The translations under genes and the position numbers were made by a program. 64,000 nucleotides of DNA from Ficedula albicollis (lineage: Eukaryota > Chordata > Aves > Passeriformes > Muscicapidae): positions 12,896,558-12,960,557 of the forward strand of contig NC_021684.1 in assembly GCF_000247815.1 (NCBI RefSeq), in the 5' to 3' direction. Below are positions 1 to 14,900 of the stretch, piece after piece. Each line of letters starts with the position of its first letter. Positions within the stretch are counted from its first letter, which is position 1. Below the pieces are notes generated by a model, which saw only the letters and a list, made by a program, of their open reading frames with translations, was not told where the DNA came from and made no database searches.

Positions 1-1345
<1,345 letters not shown>

Positions 1346-1510
1346 TTCGGGGGATGAAGGGTGAGCTACAGCAGCCGCATCAAATTCCTTGGTTTTTAAG
1401 GAACTCCACTGGCCTCGGAGGTCTGGCATCTTTCCCTACGAGAAGGAAGCGAGAAGGACGGCCCCGCTAGTTCGACATCACCGGCACGTACAAGCAAACA
1501 CCTCCCGATG
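1346..1510. promoter_or_regulatory. CpG-rich right flank of the poly-C run
   Basis: This flank carries about ten CpGs in 165 bases (gcagccgcat, cctcggagg, ctacgagaaggaagcgag, gacggccccgc, gttcgacatcaccggcacg). The density falls off abruptly after 1510. It reads as the right shoulder of a CpG island whose middle is occupied by C homopolymer. A splice-donor-like AAGG/GTGAGC sits with the cut at 1360/1361, so this could be the end of a plus-strand first exon. That is inference from one motif; no matching coding frame was recognised. Confidence 0.4.
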
Positions 1511-1618
1511 GCTTCAAAAACCTCTGGGAACAAGGTTATGGGGAACCAAATTGATCTGGGGTTTTATAATGAGATATTAGTCAAAGAAGATCTGCCCTTG
1601 AAGTGACTGCTTTTTTGA

Positions 1619-1843
1619 TCACAGCATTTCTTCATGAAACTTTGTAGTCTTTTCACAGAAAAGTACTGGAATACCATTTTCTTCCTCAAAGAGTTTCTTA
1701 ATGTTTCTACTAAGAGCAATTACTAGGAGCCTTGTAATCCATCCTGGCATAATAAATACATGATCTGGAAGGGCTGAGCCACAGGTGGGACCTGCTGTGC
1801 TCAGCCCACCATCACTCTGCTCGCCTTCCTCACCCTTCCTCAT
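1619..1843 (-). other. Unrecognised minus-strand open frame, 74 codons
   Basis: Read on the minus strand, the C-terminal ~50 residues (from PDHVFIMPGWITRLL to EEML and stop) have a mixed, protein-like composition without low complexity. The N-terminal part is rich in Gly, Glu and Ser. I do not recognise a family. There is no clear splice acceptor, and in AT-rich DNA a frame of this length is not significant by itself. It could be a fragment of an exon or pseudogene beside the CpG-rich segment, or chance. Confidence 0.12.
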
Positions 1844-4800
1844 GAAGGTACCATCCTGATTTTGCCAAGGCAGGGAAGGAGTTAAAGCAGTTTTAGGATG
1901 TATTTAGTTTTCTCATTTTACCTTAGGATTTTCAAAGAAATTCAGTGTTGTTGTATCATATGCTGGATTACAGTGATTAGAATTTTTAGGTATTGGAGAT
2001 AAGGAAAACAATAATACTAAAGCAGAGCTACAGGTTATTAAATAAAAACAGTTAATGGAACATGGACAGAAGAGAGACAACAATAGGAAAAGAAAGGTTA
2101 AAAAACTATTCTGTATCCAACAGAAACTACATAGTTCATTACATATGGTTTAACCTGAAGTAGTTTTGGAATTAATTACACATCATACTGTATCTAAAAA
2201 CCCTGCCCCTTTCTGATAGGAGTTATGCTAAGGGTTGAGTAGTTTAGAAATTCCAGTTAAAAACAGAGATTCAGGCTGGAGACCCTAAAGTCAAAATGGT
2301 GTATGAAGCAGCCATCTGCAAGGTGTAAGAAGCTACCTGCATGCTGGGAGCAAAACTGGGCTGCCCAAGTACCCTTTGCCAGCTGCCATAGGAAACTGGT
2401 TTTAGACATACTGTGAGGGGAATTTTTTTTCCCCTGTTTTTTTTCAGTTTTACAGAAAAACCCTTGTATCTTGTGACCCAAAATTTGCAGGCAATGCAAG
2501 ACTGGCAAGGAATCTTGTGTCGTTAAATTTGGTCCATGCCTGAGTTCATCATACTTCCATAGTCTGTTTTGGAATTATGTTGATTTGGGAAACACTGTAA
2601 AACTAGTGATGAGACAATCAAGGTGTTTTTTTATGATGAATTCTTTGAGATTGCATCTGATGGTTGGTACCTGAGCTGCTGACTTTTGTACTTTTCTTTG
2701 GCTAAGTACTTTGAAGCCTCTGTGCAATGTGCATCTACTAAAGCCCTGGAAAGGCAGAGTGTTCAGCAAGTGCTTGGTAATAATTCAGGAAAAACTGTGA
2801 GAACTCATATACATTTATCTTCACCCCTTACATGTTAGAACATATTTCAGTGAAGAGATTTCTATTGTGTCTTGGACTAGGAAAATGGAACACATGAACA
2901 TCTCTTCTTCTTATAAATAACCTGAGCATAAGGTGTGGTTAGGTCTCCTGTCTTAAATTAAAATCCTGAGAAGTTAGGAGCATCATGCTGGGCAATGAAT
3001 TGATTTAATTTAGGAGAGTATTCAATGTGCACTAGATATCTGATGTGTGATATTAAACCGAGCCATTTTTAAAGGACCCCCACTGACATAGCTTTGGTTT
3101 ATATCCATAGAAATATTTCTGTAATTTCCTTCATCCTTTCCTGACTTAGCCTTATGACATATCATTGCTCACACTTGGAGCAGTCTCCCTTCCCTCTGTG
3201 TAAAGCTCCATTTCAGCTCTAATGACCATTTGCCAGTCTGTTCTGTACAATATTGTTCTGAATTGGTTTGATTTGTGCTTTTTAAGACTGTTAGTTCATG
3301 TAGTCTGTAGATCTCTCATCTTTCTAGTTCATACTGTATTTTGTAAAATGATATGTTTTGTCTTGAGATCTATATATATTATAAATGCTAGTTAAGATAA
3401 AAAAGAAGACACGCAGGCATTCTATGACATTTTCTGTAGTTTCTTCTTGCCATTCTCAATGTGCAGGGAAGGGATACACTGTGTGAGTTGCTGCCTGCTT
3501 AGCCTTCACTTGGTAACAGCTGCCATGTTGTCAGGGCATCCTTGCCCCAGTGCCAGGCCATTCTGCATTTCCTCTGAACATTCCTGCTCAGCCAGTGACC
3601 TTCCTAGGAGTATGTTTGCCAAGATTACATCATGCAGAGTAATTTAACGATGTAGTCACCACTGTATCCACTACTATTTGTGGATCTCTGAACAATTTCC
3701 AGCAGAATGCTTCCTTCTTCAGCCATATACACGAGTTCTGATTTTTTTTCTCATTTTTATTATTACCTTGGTCTTTTGATAGAAATACTGTTCAAATAAA
3801 TAAAAAAGTGAAATGAATTAATTAGCATAACTGACTGTCTGATTTTCTAGAACAAAATAAATTCTGTGAGAGATGCATATAATCTTTCCATTATCTTTAG
3901 GCTTTGCTTTTAGAAGGATGCAGTAACACCTCTGATTCAGAAAACGGCAGTTAGCAGAAGACTCTTTGTGGATAAATATGTTAAAATTGAGAATCAGTTC
4001 ACAACCTATTTTCCAAAGCCCCAAAAGTATTTAATCATGGACATTCAGTAAGAATCCTTGAGGGTTGTGGATAGTTACGACAAAACATGGTTGGGCCAAT
4101 TTCTGTGCTGTGTACTTCCAAGATTAGACAAAGTTTCCTCTCACTGATGTGTAGTCCTAATGCTCAAACACAGAGGGGGTCTCCAGAATGGTCATGGTCA
4201 AAGGGACTGTCAAAGGGACAGACACAGCTGCAGCAGGGATGGAAAAGTTGTGGAGACATTCCCTTGCATCTCTTTGTTCTTTACACCACAGTGGACAGCA
4301 GTGAGTTGAGAGCAAAGACAGCTCTCCATCACCAGGCTAATTCTGTTGACAAAGCACAGAGAAAATCATAGTCTTTCTGTAAAATAAATGTGTTGCACCA
4401 CTCCAGAAAGTATTGAGTCCTCAGACAGTAATGCTTGAAACTGGCTGCTTATGTCTTGTCAGGCTTTATAGGAATCCACCCATGTGAGCAGTTGGCCACA
4501 TTTCAGTTCAGAGCAGGCATTTAAACCCTTAAATCACGAAGATGTATTTAATGAGGATGCCTAACTAGCTAGCCAGCATTCATGAATGTAGAAAGACAAC
4601 CAGCACAGGGCTAAAAAGATTATTAATTTGTTTCTCTTTTTTGGTTTGTTTGGTTTATTTTGAGGCAATTGGTATCTGTTTACAGACACAAAAAAAAAAA
4701 AGTGGTTTCATCTGAAGAAAGGCAGTGAATTTCTGTAACTGAAAGGCTCATCAGCTTTATGTAGTGTATGTCCTAATCCCCTGCTTTCCTCCAGGACAGT

Positions 4801-5214
4801 TCATTAAAGCCATATAATAACAAGGAAAGCATACAGGAAAATTGAAAGCCTGCCATGGTTTGCTTAGGATGGAAGCAACCTGTGCTTAAGTTTTGCAAGT
4901 TATGTTAGAGTAAAAATATTTGCAGGTTCTCTTTGCACCTGCTACTGCGCTTTACCGGAGTTACAGTCTTCAGACACCCAAACTATACCAATCTATTAGT
5001 TGTTTCATTTCAGCTTTGCAGTGTAGAAGGATATTTTGTGTAATGCCTTTTGTAGTTCGGTCATGCTTCTTTGACTCAGAGAATTTTTAAATAGGATTAA
5101 AGAAAAGCAGCCTCTGGATGACTGGTGGGAACTTTAAATAGCATAGCCACTCTTCTCTGTCCGGTAAATCCATTAAATGATAAACTATTGATTTTTATAA
5201 TACAATTAAGATGC

Positions 5215-5238
5215 CAATGATTTCTTAAGAAATCATTG
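5215..5238. repeat. Perfect 24-base palindrome
   Basis: The left arm caatgatttctt is followed directly, with no spacer, by its exact reverse complement aagaaatcattg. It lies in AT-rich unique DNA. Its role is unknown. It is short enough to be chance in 64 kb of AT-rich sequence, though 12 perfect base pairs without a spacer is uncommon. Confidence 0.9.
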
Positions 5239-8200
5239 TACATTTTCTGTATTATGCACTCAGCACATTATCTATTGTAAATTGGAGGAGAGTGTTCTCA
5301 GTCTGGAATGAAACCATCTCCACAGCAGTCGAGTGCTGCACAGAGTTTTGCCTCTGAAATGAACCAATGGTGTTTATCCCATTGATTGTAGTGTGTATAT
5401 ACAAAAAAATTTAACCATTGTAATTTACTATTACTGGGATCTTCTTAAGGCAGACAGTTTATAGTACATAAAAAAGTTTTAGTAACTTTCCCAGACAAGA
5501 ATAAAAATTGGAATTTCAGAAGCAGCCCCATGATCCAGTGTTGAAATGGATGGATGTCTGGACTCACAGAGGAATTTCTTAATCTCTCCATCACATAGAT
5601 TGTACAAAGAATGAGAATGCCACAGAGTATTTCCTTTGAAGCAGGATAAAATATTAGAAAGCAAGGTATTGGTTGCAATGGGTCAAAATGGACTCTTCAA
5701 TTCTGACATTTCCTGTGTTCTTTTGTGCTGAAACAGGATAAATACAGCCTTTATTTGTTCTGATAACTGTTGGGCTTATTTTCCTTTCTCTCCATCTTTG
5801 ATTTTATTTTTACTGACAAGATAAAAAAAGAAGTCAATATATAGCTTGATGTTGCTCATCCAACTTGTCAGATTTTTGTTTAGTGTTTTGATACTGCTTT
5901 TTCATTCAATTATTGTTCACATTGTTAGGTTTAAGGTTTCTCACAGTATGCACTGCATATAAATGCCTCTGTTGTGTTATCTTTTAAATTAATCTTTTAA
6001 AATTAATGTGTTTTTTTCAGCAATACAAGCACTTCCAAATAAAATTATTTATGCATTTGGAATATAAATAAACATACAAACACAAATACAAATTTTAAGA
6101 AATAAAGAGCATCTGCAGTTCCCAATGAATTCCTTTGGACTGAGTCACTAGATTCCATGCAGCATTCTTCATTTTGGCTCTTACAAAATTCTTCTGTGAA
6201 AAAGTCTTCACAAAGACAGATATCATGCAGATTTGTGCCCTGAGTTTCTCCTGTCTAACAACCTCAACTTCCTCTGTCTCTCGTGACTCCCTTAAAACAA
6301 CAATCCTACTTGTTTTTCCTTTTTCTTCTGTAATATGTCCACATTTCTACATTCCTGGTCATTTATCTTCTGTCTTGACCAGTTTCTGCTTTCCTAAAAC
6401 TCTTCCTGCAGTGCCGAGTTCCCAAACATCCAAACTCCATTCTGTGTTTTTTCTGCTCAGCAGTCAGAAAAGAAAGTATGTGCTGTGGTGTGTCCAACAG
6501 GAGCTGTGCTGAGTGGACAGCCAGGGAGTGCATATCAGCCTGGCTGCTGCCAAAGCAAATGAGTAGTGACTTAATTTCTTCCCACCTTTCACTAATGGCA
6601 GCATCAATAACATCTGCTCTGCATCCTGCTGTTGATTCTCACAAACCTTTCAGAAACTTAATATCTTAGGATATTCCATATGAAGTAGGACTAAAAAATG
6701 TCACCAATTTTGAGAGGAAGATTTGGAGTACTTGACCTAATGTCTTACATTTCTGTGTAATAGTGTATTCTGAAAGGTGACTGTTTTTGGTCTTTTATTC
6801 ATATCTTTGATCTGAAATGTAAATCAATATTTACTGTGCTATGACTGAGTAGCTGGTTGTCAAAACCTCCAATGCTGGTAGAGGTTAAAGCTGTGTTTCT
6901 CTTTCAGATACAGCCAGCTTTTATTTTCTGTTGTAAGGAGACTGGAAAGGAGGGGAGCCATGTCTTAGATAATTTTTTGCTAGGTTCATTTTAAACAAGT
7001 TAAAACAAATGTTCCTGTATATTTCTTAGAGGGAGATGACACATTCTTCTGTCATGAGGGGAGATGAACAACTTTGAATCTACCAAAATGAATGTGATAT
7101 TCCTTTTATATATTTTTTTTATATTTATATGCTTGCTTGCAAAGACTTTGTAGTAGGCAATGTGACATCAATACATTGCTGCCTTCCAAAGCATGAGTTC
7201 TGTATGACTTTTACTGATTCCTCTTGAAGGATAAAATTTGAATTACTCTGACTTTCATTTTAAATTAACGAACCAGGTTCTGGGAGTTGCCTGCAGAGCA
7301 GCAGCCACCCTCACAGAGGATAGTTTGTGGAGTGGTACATTTATTTACTTCTTACCAGGATGTATTGCTAATATGAAAGCACATGGTGCTCTTGTGTGCA
7401 CTGATGATCTGAGCTTTCACAGAACTCTGCTAATATACTTTGAATGCTTTCATCATTAGGTCTTATGAATAAAGTCAGGTGCAAAGTAAGTGTGGACTAA
7501 TAGGCTTTAAGGAATTACTAAAATAGAAAAAGCTTTTCAGTCTCTTAAATTTCTGTCGTGTTACCCTCTGCTTCTGAATAAGTTTGGGAATCAAATCAAA
7601 CTGGCATAACTCAGGAGTCCTGCACACCAGTGTCATGATGATGATGTGAAACTGTGTTTGTTGGCTCAGTTTTTCATGAATGTCATGAATCTGGAGATCA
7701 TGTTTTTGTCTTGTCCCTTCTCTGACTGGACTTCCTGTTCTTTTTGGAGCTTACTGCTCACCTTGATACAACATGAATCTTAAGACAGGAAAGATGGGCA
7801 GATTCTGTGCCCTGGCATGGCTGCTGAGATAAATAGGGACACTGAGGTCCCAGTGATAATGGAATTTGGTTCAGCTGTGCAGGGGCAAACATTGGCACTG
7901 GTGTCACATCAGCCACTAATAGAGGTTTGGGCTATGAGCAATGAAGGTGAACTGTGCTGGATAAAATATACAGCACCTGGCACTTTTGCAAACAATCTTT
8001 CAATGACTTGTCCTTTTGGCCACTGCTCAGCTCTGATTTGATGGAACACATTGAGGATAAATCTATAGGGACCTCGTTGATAAGATAACTCATTTTCTAT
8101 ATAGGAAAATGCAATTGGACTTCTCTAGCTGGACTATAGTTGTGTATGTGATCTGGCATCTTCTAGGGAAATTAGGGATAATGTTCATCAGAAAGAAAGT

Positions 8201-8409
8201 TGCAAAGCAAGTAAAAAATCATGTGAGGGTTTGAGAACTATAGGAGACACTAGAAAATTTTAATTGAAGGACTAGGTTACAGTACAGTTTTTAAGAACTG
8301 TAAGAATTCGGACTAATTTTTTGGTATTTTTGTTCACATAATTTTCCCAGAAAGGAAATATATGTGTGAAAGAACTCTGAATAGGAGCAGTCTTTCAGCT
8401 AGGGAGAAG

Positions 8410-8937
8410 TGGATGAACTTAAGGCCTGTGAAAATCAGATGAAATTCACTGCTGTGTGGTGCAAGGTCATGCATTTGGAGACTAATAAGTTGCAAGCTTG
8501 TGTATGGGAAATGACTGAGGAAGCAAAAGTGCTGAAGCTAAAGAGCAGTGTTGGCAAAAGGACAAATGAGCATAAAGCAATCATAAGTACAATTAAATCT
8601 GGAAACTGGAAGGACATTTTTAGTTGTCGATGAAGTAAAATTCTGGAACAGTTTTGCCATGAGAGGCGAAGGAGCAAAGAAAAACTAAACTAAAAGAGGG
8701 GAGATTTAGATAAGGTGTTAGGAAGAAGTTCTTTACTAAGAAGGTGGCAAGAAACTGGATCAGGTTACCCAGAGGAATTGTGATACCCCGTCCCTGGAAG
8801 TGTTCAAGACCAGGTTGGATGGAGATCTGAGCAACCTGATCTGGTGGAAGGTGTCTCTGCCCCCATGGTAGGAGAGTTGGAACAAGAAGATTTTTAATGA
8901 CCCTTCCAACCCAAACCATTCTATGATTCTGTGATAT
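8410..8937 (+). mobile_element. CR1 LINE, 3' portion with intact tail
   Basis: The 3' half (from about 8693) follows the avian CR1 consensus closely: gaggggagatttagat, aggaagaagttctttact, acccagaggaattgtg, tccctggaagtgttcaag, accaggttggatggagatct, then cccttccaacccaaaccatt and the octamer-type end attctatgattctgtga. The part before it (8410-8690) looks like diverged end-of-ORF2 sequence (gcaaggtcatgcatttgg), apparently with a deletion between the two blocks. Most of the element is missing, as usual for 5'-truncated CR1 copies. No intact reverse transcriptase frame remains, so the copy is dead. The left boundary is approximate. Confidence 0.88.
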
Positions 8938-11900
8938 CAAGTTCTGCTTATTCATCAAACCTTACACGTAACTTCTTCTGCTAATTCTTTATTTAATATA
9001 AGTCAACCAAACTAAATAATTTTTTTCACTAAAGTACCCTGAGACATGCAGTGACAAGTTTGTGGGACATCTGTTTGGTCTGAGGAGGAGTTGGATGTTT
9101 GAGAGTAATTGATTAATGGATTCACAGTGTTTCTTGTAGTTGTGCCACCACACAAAATGAGAGTGAAGGAGCAAAAAACGCTTTGCATCTGTCAAGGCCA
9201 GCGTGCCAATGTGTGGAGATCACAGCAGGGAGAGCAGGACTAGCCAGTACAGAATGCTTCTTTTGCTCTTGTATCCTTTCAAAAGATTCTTTTAATGTTT
9301 TAGTCCCATGCAAAGAGCCAGACCCTCATTTGTGGCTACATATGAAGGTGACTTAAAGTCTGTTTTTTATGCCACAAGTACCCTGAAGCCATCCAGCTTC
9401 TGCTGCACTTCCAGGTGAAAGCTCACCTCCCCTCATTTCTCTGCCAGTGTCTGTAGGGGTTGTGCTGACAGCTTGGGGCTGCAGCACATTTGGGGTGCTT
9501 TGGAAATGTTCTGTTTCTTGCCAGTGAGTGGCTAATGGGCTTTAGGGCAGCTTGAAGCCATTAGAACAATGAATGGCAGCTGGCGAGTGAAGCGGGATCA
9601 GGCTCAGTGGGGGAGAGGGATCTTTTTGTATTGCCTTGGGTGACTGAGAGGAGAATGAGCTCTCTGTCTCTGGCTTATGTGCATAGTCCTGCAAATCCTG
9701 TCAGCACTTTCCCATAGGGGTGAGTAGGATTGCTTTGGGGGAATACCCAGAGGTTCAGGCAAAAATGTCAACTTCTTTCAGGCCTTATTTTGGTTGTCTG
9801 GGGATGTTGGCAGTGACCTGTAATGTGAAAGAGGTCCCTGTAAAGACCTACAGAAATGAGGCATTTTGCACTGTCTTTGCCTGCTGTGATCCCTATACTC
9901 TGGCACTCCAGCCATGGCAGATGCATGGCATTTTTGTTCCCTCATTTTCACTCTGTGGCTGTGATATCCACTACATCAGACACCGAGTACCTATTACACA
10001 CACTCTCAAATCTACTCAGTTCTTTCTCTCAGTAAATAAGTTGTACAGATTCTGGCTTCTTTGGGATATTTTTTTGTTTCTTGGTATATAGATTTATATT
10101 CAGGAATCTACCTTTTCATTGTTTAAGTTACTGACAAGCTAATCCACAATTTTACGTGCTACTTTTATTCACTTCCGTGGTACGTGTTATATGTTCCGTG
10201 GTGTCCCCTGCAATCTGCTCATGGTGACTTTATCAGAGATCTGTGACCTTCTGGATGTGCTGGGGGGGATCCTTCACAATATGGTCCACGACAGAGAAGG
10301 ACCCAAAGTAAATGGGAGTTTGTGAAGGTCTGCCTATGTTCTGTGTCACTAGCTCCTGATTTGCTCACTGTATTTCCCAAATCCTGCTCTCAGCAACATT
10401 TACAAGCTACATCCTTGTTTCAATATAAGCCCCTACTGTTCTCCTAGAGCTCGTGCCATAATTAATTCATTGTATAGAGGTGTTTCTCTTCTAGAGTCCA
10501 AAACAACTAATTATCTTCCTACTTACACATAATGATTTTAAACAAAAAACCAAACAAACACACAAACAAAACCCCAAACAATCTTATATTATTTTCTAAG
10601 TATAATTTCCATTTTTGAATCTTAACTTTCAAAGGTAACAGGTAGATGCAGTGAAAATTTGGTACTTTAACCTCCCTGCCCAGTCCACTTTTAGAGGATT
10701 GTTGCTGTCACTTGTTTTGCAGATGTGTGCTGGTGCTTTGCAGAAGCCTCTGTTTTCATGGTTGCTACATCTGACTGGCTATCAGTACATGAATTATACA
10801 TTTTATGTAATGGTGATGTATTAATTTCACACTAGAATATGTAAAGATATTATATTTACAGATAAAGCATAATTTCTCACACTTCCAGAAATGAGCATTG
10901 ATTCTTTTCACTTCAGAAAGAATCTGAAAGGACTTGCTGCATTTTATAAGAAGAAATATTAATCTGGCTCCTATTTTGAAGATCTAGTCCATTAACATAC
11001 CAGTATAGTTTTAAATTTTTTTTCATGATTCTATATTAATATAGAACTCTCCAATGTGAATTTTTTCTTTGCAGAAATATGGGGTGTATTTGCTTAAGGA
11101 AATCCTTTCCCAGAGCTCTCTGCTGCTTCATATCATCCCTTTAGATTGGGTTCTTCCAGGTGATAATATTGCATAACTGTAAAATATTCTGGTATTTTAT
11201 AATTTGTCTCAGACTGAGGATGAACTGTAATTCATCTTGTTTGATGAGAAGTTTCATGAGAAGGATGCATTTGCATAAATATACCATTGCCATTTTACTA
11301 CATCCCACTAGGTTTTTCCTTTTCTTAGACAATGAGCTGAAGTGACAAAAGTGATAGACGTATTGAATAGCATTCCGTGATAGCACACGACACATTTCTG
11401 ACACTTGAATCCTTTCTTATAAGCCACTCGTCATATAATCTGAGTGTATGACTGAGTACTGGTCAAATGGCTTCCCCAGTGCTCTGCATCTTTAAATCTT
11501 TGAGGTTTTGATTTCTGATTTTTGATTTTAGGCACTCTTCTCTCCAGTGTAATAAGTAGCACTCATTACCCTGTTTAGCTGGTATGGCTAATCAAGTATT
11601 AATAAGAGTGATTTATAGTTATTTTGGTAGATTAGAAGCTTGGAATTTGATTTATATTAATTTTTTGGGGCATAAAATTCCCAATGTGTCCTCTCTGAAC
11701 AGCTCCCAAAAGTCTCTGAATCTTCACCTTATATTGCAAATCTAAAAGTATTAATTTAAGTACAAATAGAAAGTATCCAAATGTTCAGAATGGACCTGTT
11801 GGTTTGCTGTTTATCACTTTCTAGCTTGAACAGTCTGTTTAGGGATCAGAACAGCAGTGATTCCTTATGATTTAGGTGGTCAGTGACCCTTGGAGGATAT

Positions 11901-11951
11901 TGAGTAAAGGATTCCTAGAGTGGGAATTGTTGTAATGATCCAGAAAAAAGA

Positions 11952-11955
<4 letters not shown>
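8938..11955. other. Non-coding stretch, no gene seen
   Basis: Unique sequence. A 123-codon open frame at 9720-10091 (+) has no recognisable family and no splice or promoter context. A C/A-rich simple stretch (caaa-type) lies at about 10540-10585. A perfect 18-base palindrome, TTCTATATTAATATAGAA, is at 11029-11046. Confidence 0.55.

Positions 11956-11997
<42 letters not shown>
11956..11997. repeat. Poly-T tract, 42 bases
   Basis: 42 consecutive T between gacaga and gtaaactgg. It could be the poly(A) end of a minus-strand retro-insertion, but no retrocopy body is recognisable to its left, so a simple mononucleotide repeat is the safer reading. Confidence 0.95.
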
Positions 11998-11998
<1 letters not shown>

Positions 11999-14900
11999 TA
12001 AACTGGTAACTATGGTAATGGGAGTTGGTTTGTCAAAGAAAAGACTTTGTGCTCATGGCCAAATTTATTTGTAAAAATGTCTTCCTTGCAAACAGATAAA
12101 TTAATCTCTGTCCTGGCTGGTTGTGATACTCCACTGCAGAAAGCATCCATCATATCTTTGCTACAGCCAGCAGTGTGTGCTTCTTTGAATGGTAGACTAA
12201 GCCCATTAGACCTTTATACTTTCTCTTTGGCTAATTTAACCAGCAAATTTCATTATCAAATATACATTGCAGTAATACCTCCTGGAAACTATTACCTCCT
12301 TGTCACTTGTTGACACATTTATAAGTGCATAAAGACCTTTCAGTAAGTCAGAATCTTTTCAGGGAAATGGAATTTACTTAATGTGATGGTTATATGAGCA
12401 CGGAGATAGAGAGCTCCATGTATTAATCAGTTCATTGCTGCTGTTGCTTCAAAAATAATTAATCTGTCAGATGAATGTTTTCTACTCATGAAATCAAATG
12501 CTTCTCTCTTTATTTTTATTTTTTTTTTCCCTGAGTTATCTGTCCCTAGTGTAAACATAGATATCACTTTCTACAATACTTGACAAGGCAACCTTCATTC
12601 TGTTCACACACATGTGGTATATCACTTATTAGATATTTGCTCTTGATTTTTGGTTTAACGAAATCATACTCCTTAAACTGAATTTCTCTCAGCAAAGGCT
12701 TTAAGATAAAGGTCTATTCTATGCACATCTCTTGCAAAGATGTTGCACTTTGTGCAGAAAGCTGTTTCAAATACAGAATAACTTTCTTGGCCTTACTGAT
12801 TTTAATGTAATAATGTGTGTCTTTCCACACCAGAAAAGCTGTCCATATGGATTTCAGAAGCTCTAGTGGTGATTCTATAGTTAGGGTCTTCACTTGAGTT
12901 TAAATGAAGACTTCAGCATTTATCTTATACAAAAAATGCAGTAAATCTTCTAGTGTGATACCCATTAAAATAAATCCATCATTATTTTGGGAATTAACAT
13001 GAAACAAAAATGTATTTTTAATCATATTTAGTGCCTAGTTTAAAACTTGTTTTACCAGGCAGAATACTCTGAACTTCTCAAGCTGCATAAAGTTAATGAT
13101 TTTGTACTTCTTGGATACATTTGAATTTTTGTTTAGAAAAAAATATGATTTTCCACTTGTTGAAAAATGATTTGCACTTGTGCTTGTTGTAATGTCAAGA
13201 TGTTGAGAATATTATTTTATAATACCCTCTTCTATAAAGAAGGTCCATCTTTCCTCATTGCTGATGACCTAATGCCCTTGTTGGTATTAAAGCAGGAGGT
13301 GGCTCTCAGCTGATGTTTTGGAGAAGGAAGGGTCTACATGAAGAGTGGTGATTGGAGGACAGGTGAAGAAGACATGGTTGTTCCTTAAGTATAAAGGAAA
13401 AAAGTCCAGATAAAACAGTTTGTCTTTTGTAGAAATGTGGTTTGGAGACCCTGGAAAAGTTGAGTAAAGCTTTTCTGGAGAAGAGGAATGCAGCTGAAAA
13501 ACAATTCAACAATCTGTTAATAGAGCAGATCTTTTTTCTCATACTTTCATATTTCTAATGACTCAGAGAGAGAGTGATCTGCTGGAGGTTTCTCACAGTA
13601 AGAAAAACATACACTAGTCCCCATCAGAAAAGGTAGTGTCTGAGTGAAGATGTGCAGGTACAGAAATTGGTTAAGGAAATGAAAATTATGTCTGCTGTTA
13701 AGGATTTTAATTTTCACTGGAGGGATTTAACGTGTAAATGATTCTCTATGTATGTGTTTAACTTGTGTAGATAAAAAAAAAATCACTTACATGAAATGAA
13801 ACAAAAAGAACCTACATTTTTTATGTCAATAAATTTTCTTTCATCATGTACTTTAAAAACACCTATGACCTACAGCATATTTAATATTCAATACTGCTCT
13901 AATACTGTCATTAATAATTCTATCACTACTTTGTGTAAAATAATGTTAGGGTTCTTGTTTAATTTATATTAATAACACTAATTATACTAGTATAAATGTA
14001 TATATTAAAATGATTCATGAGTCGATGTTGAGATAAGTAGGTTTTTGTTGGATTAAGTTAAAAAGGCTATAGAATTAATTTCATTGGAGTAAGGTCACCG
14101 CACTGTCGTTATAAAACTGCTTAAGAAAACTAATTGCTGGGTGATACCTAGGTGAAGTTATGAACAGTATTGAGGAAAATAGTGTCCTGGAAATCTCACA
14201 GAGGGTCCACAGTATTTACAGAACATAAGCCCTGTGAAAGGACAATGCCTCTGATGGTGGGCAAAGCTTTCTTCACATTTTAGACTGATAAAGTACACAT
14301 GCATTAATCCAGTCCCCCCAGCTCAGAATGCTGCTGCTCACAGAGCACATGCAGTTTTCTGTGGGCCTTTCTTTCCTCCCTGCACAAAGCACTGTCCCTC
14401 TGGGGGAGTCTTGCCTCAACACATCTTGACTTTGACTCAGGACAGCTGTTTTATGTAGCTAAAAATCTGGTTCCAGATATCATTTATTCACCTACCTTGG
14501 CTTACTAGCCTGTTTTCCCTTCTTGAGTACTTAAAAAGATTTTATAACTTTTGAGGGGAAGAGGAGGGAGCCTGACATTACGGGTACCTTTGCTGGCTGT
14601 GTGTGATAGGATCAGGTCTTTGGTCACAACATTCTTGTGGCTCTTTGTGGGCACTTAGTCAAACAGAACTTTGAGCAATTACTAATGAAGAAGGCGTATG
14701 TAATTCAGGATCCAGTCTTGCTTCCATAACTTTCAGTGGGAAATTTCCTACTGAAATGGATATAGCTGATTGTATGTGAAACATTTTCTGTACTCTGGAA
14801 ATGCTGAGCTTTAATGAGAATTATTTTTATAAATCCTGACCACTTTTTTCCTATTGATTTCTAAATGTAGAATATAGATATTTTTGCCTTATGTAGTCCA

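Larger units (their letters stand above)
1511..8409. other. Non-coding stretch, no gene seen
   Basis: AT-rich, CpG-poor unique sequence. Only short unrelated open frames occur on either strand, none with a recognisable family. It contains the unrecognised minus-strand frame at 1619-1843 and one perfect 24-base palindrome at 5215-5238, both listed separately. A 12-base A run lies near 4690. I see no transposon copy that I can name here. Confidence 0.6.

Noticed and set aside
9720..10091. 123-codon plus-strand frame
   Set aside because: No recognisable family, domain or splice context, and length within what chance gives in 64 kb on six frames.
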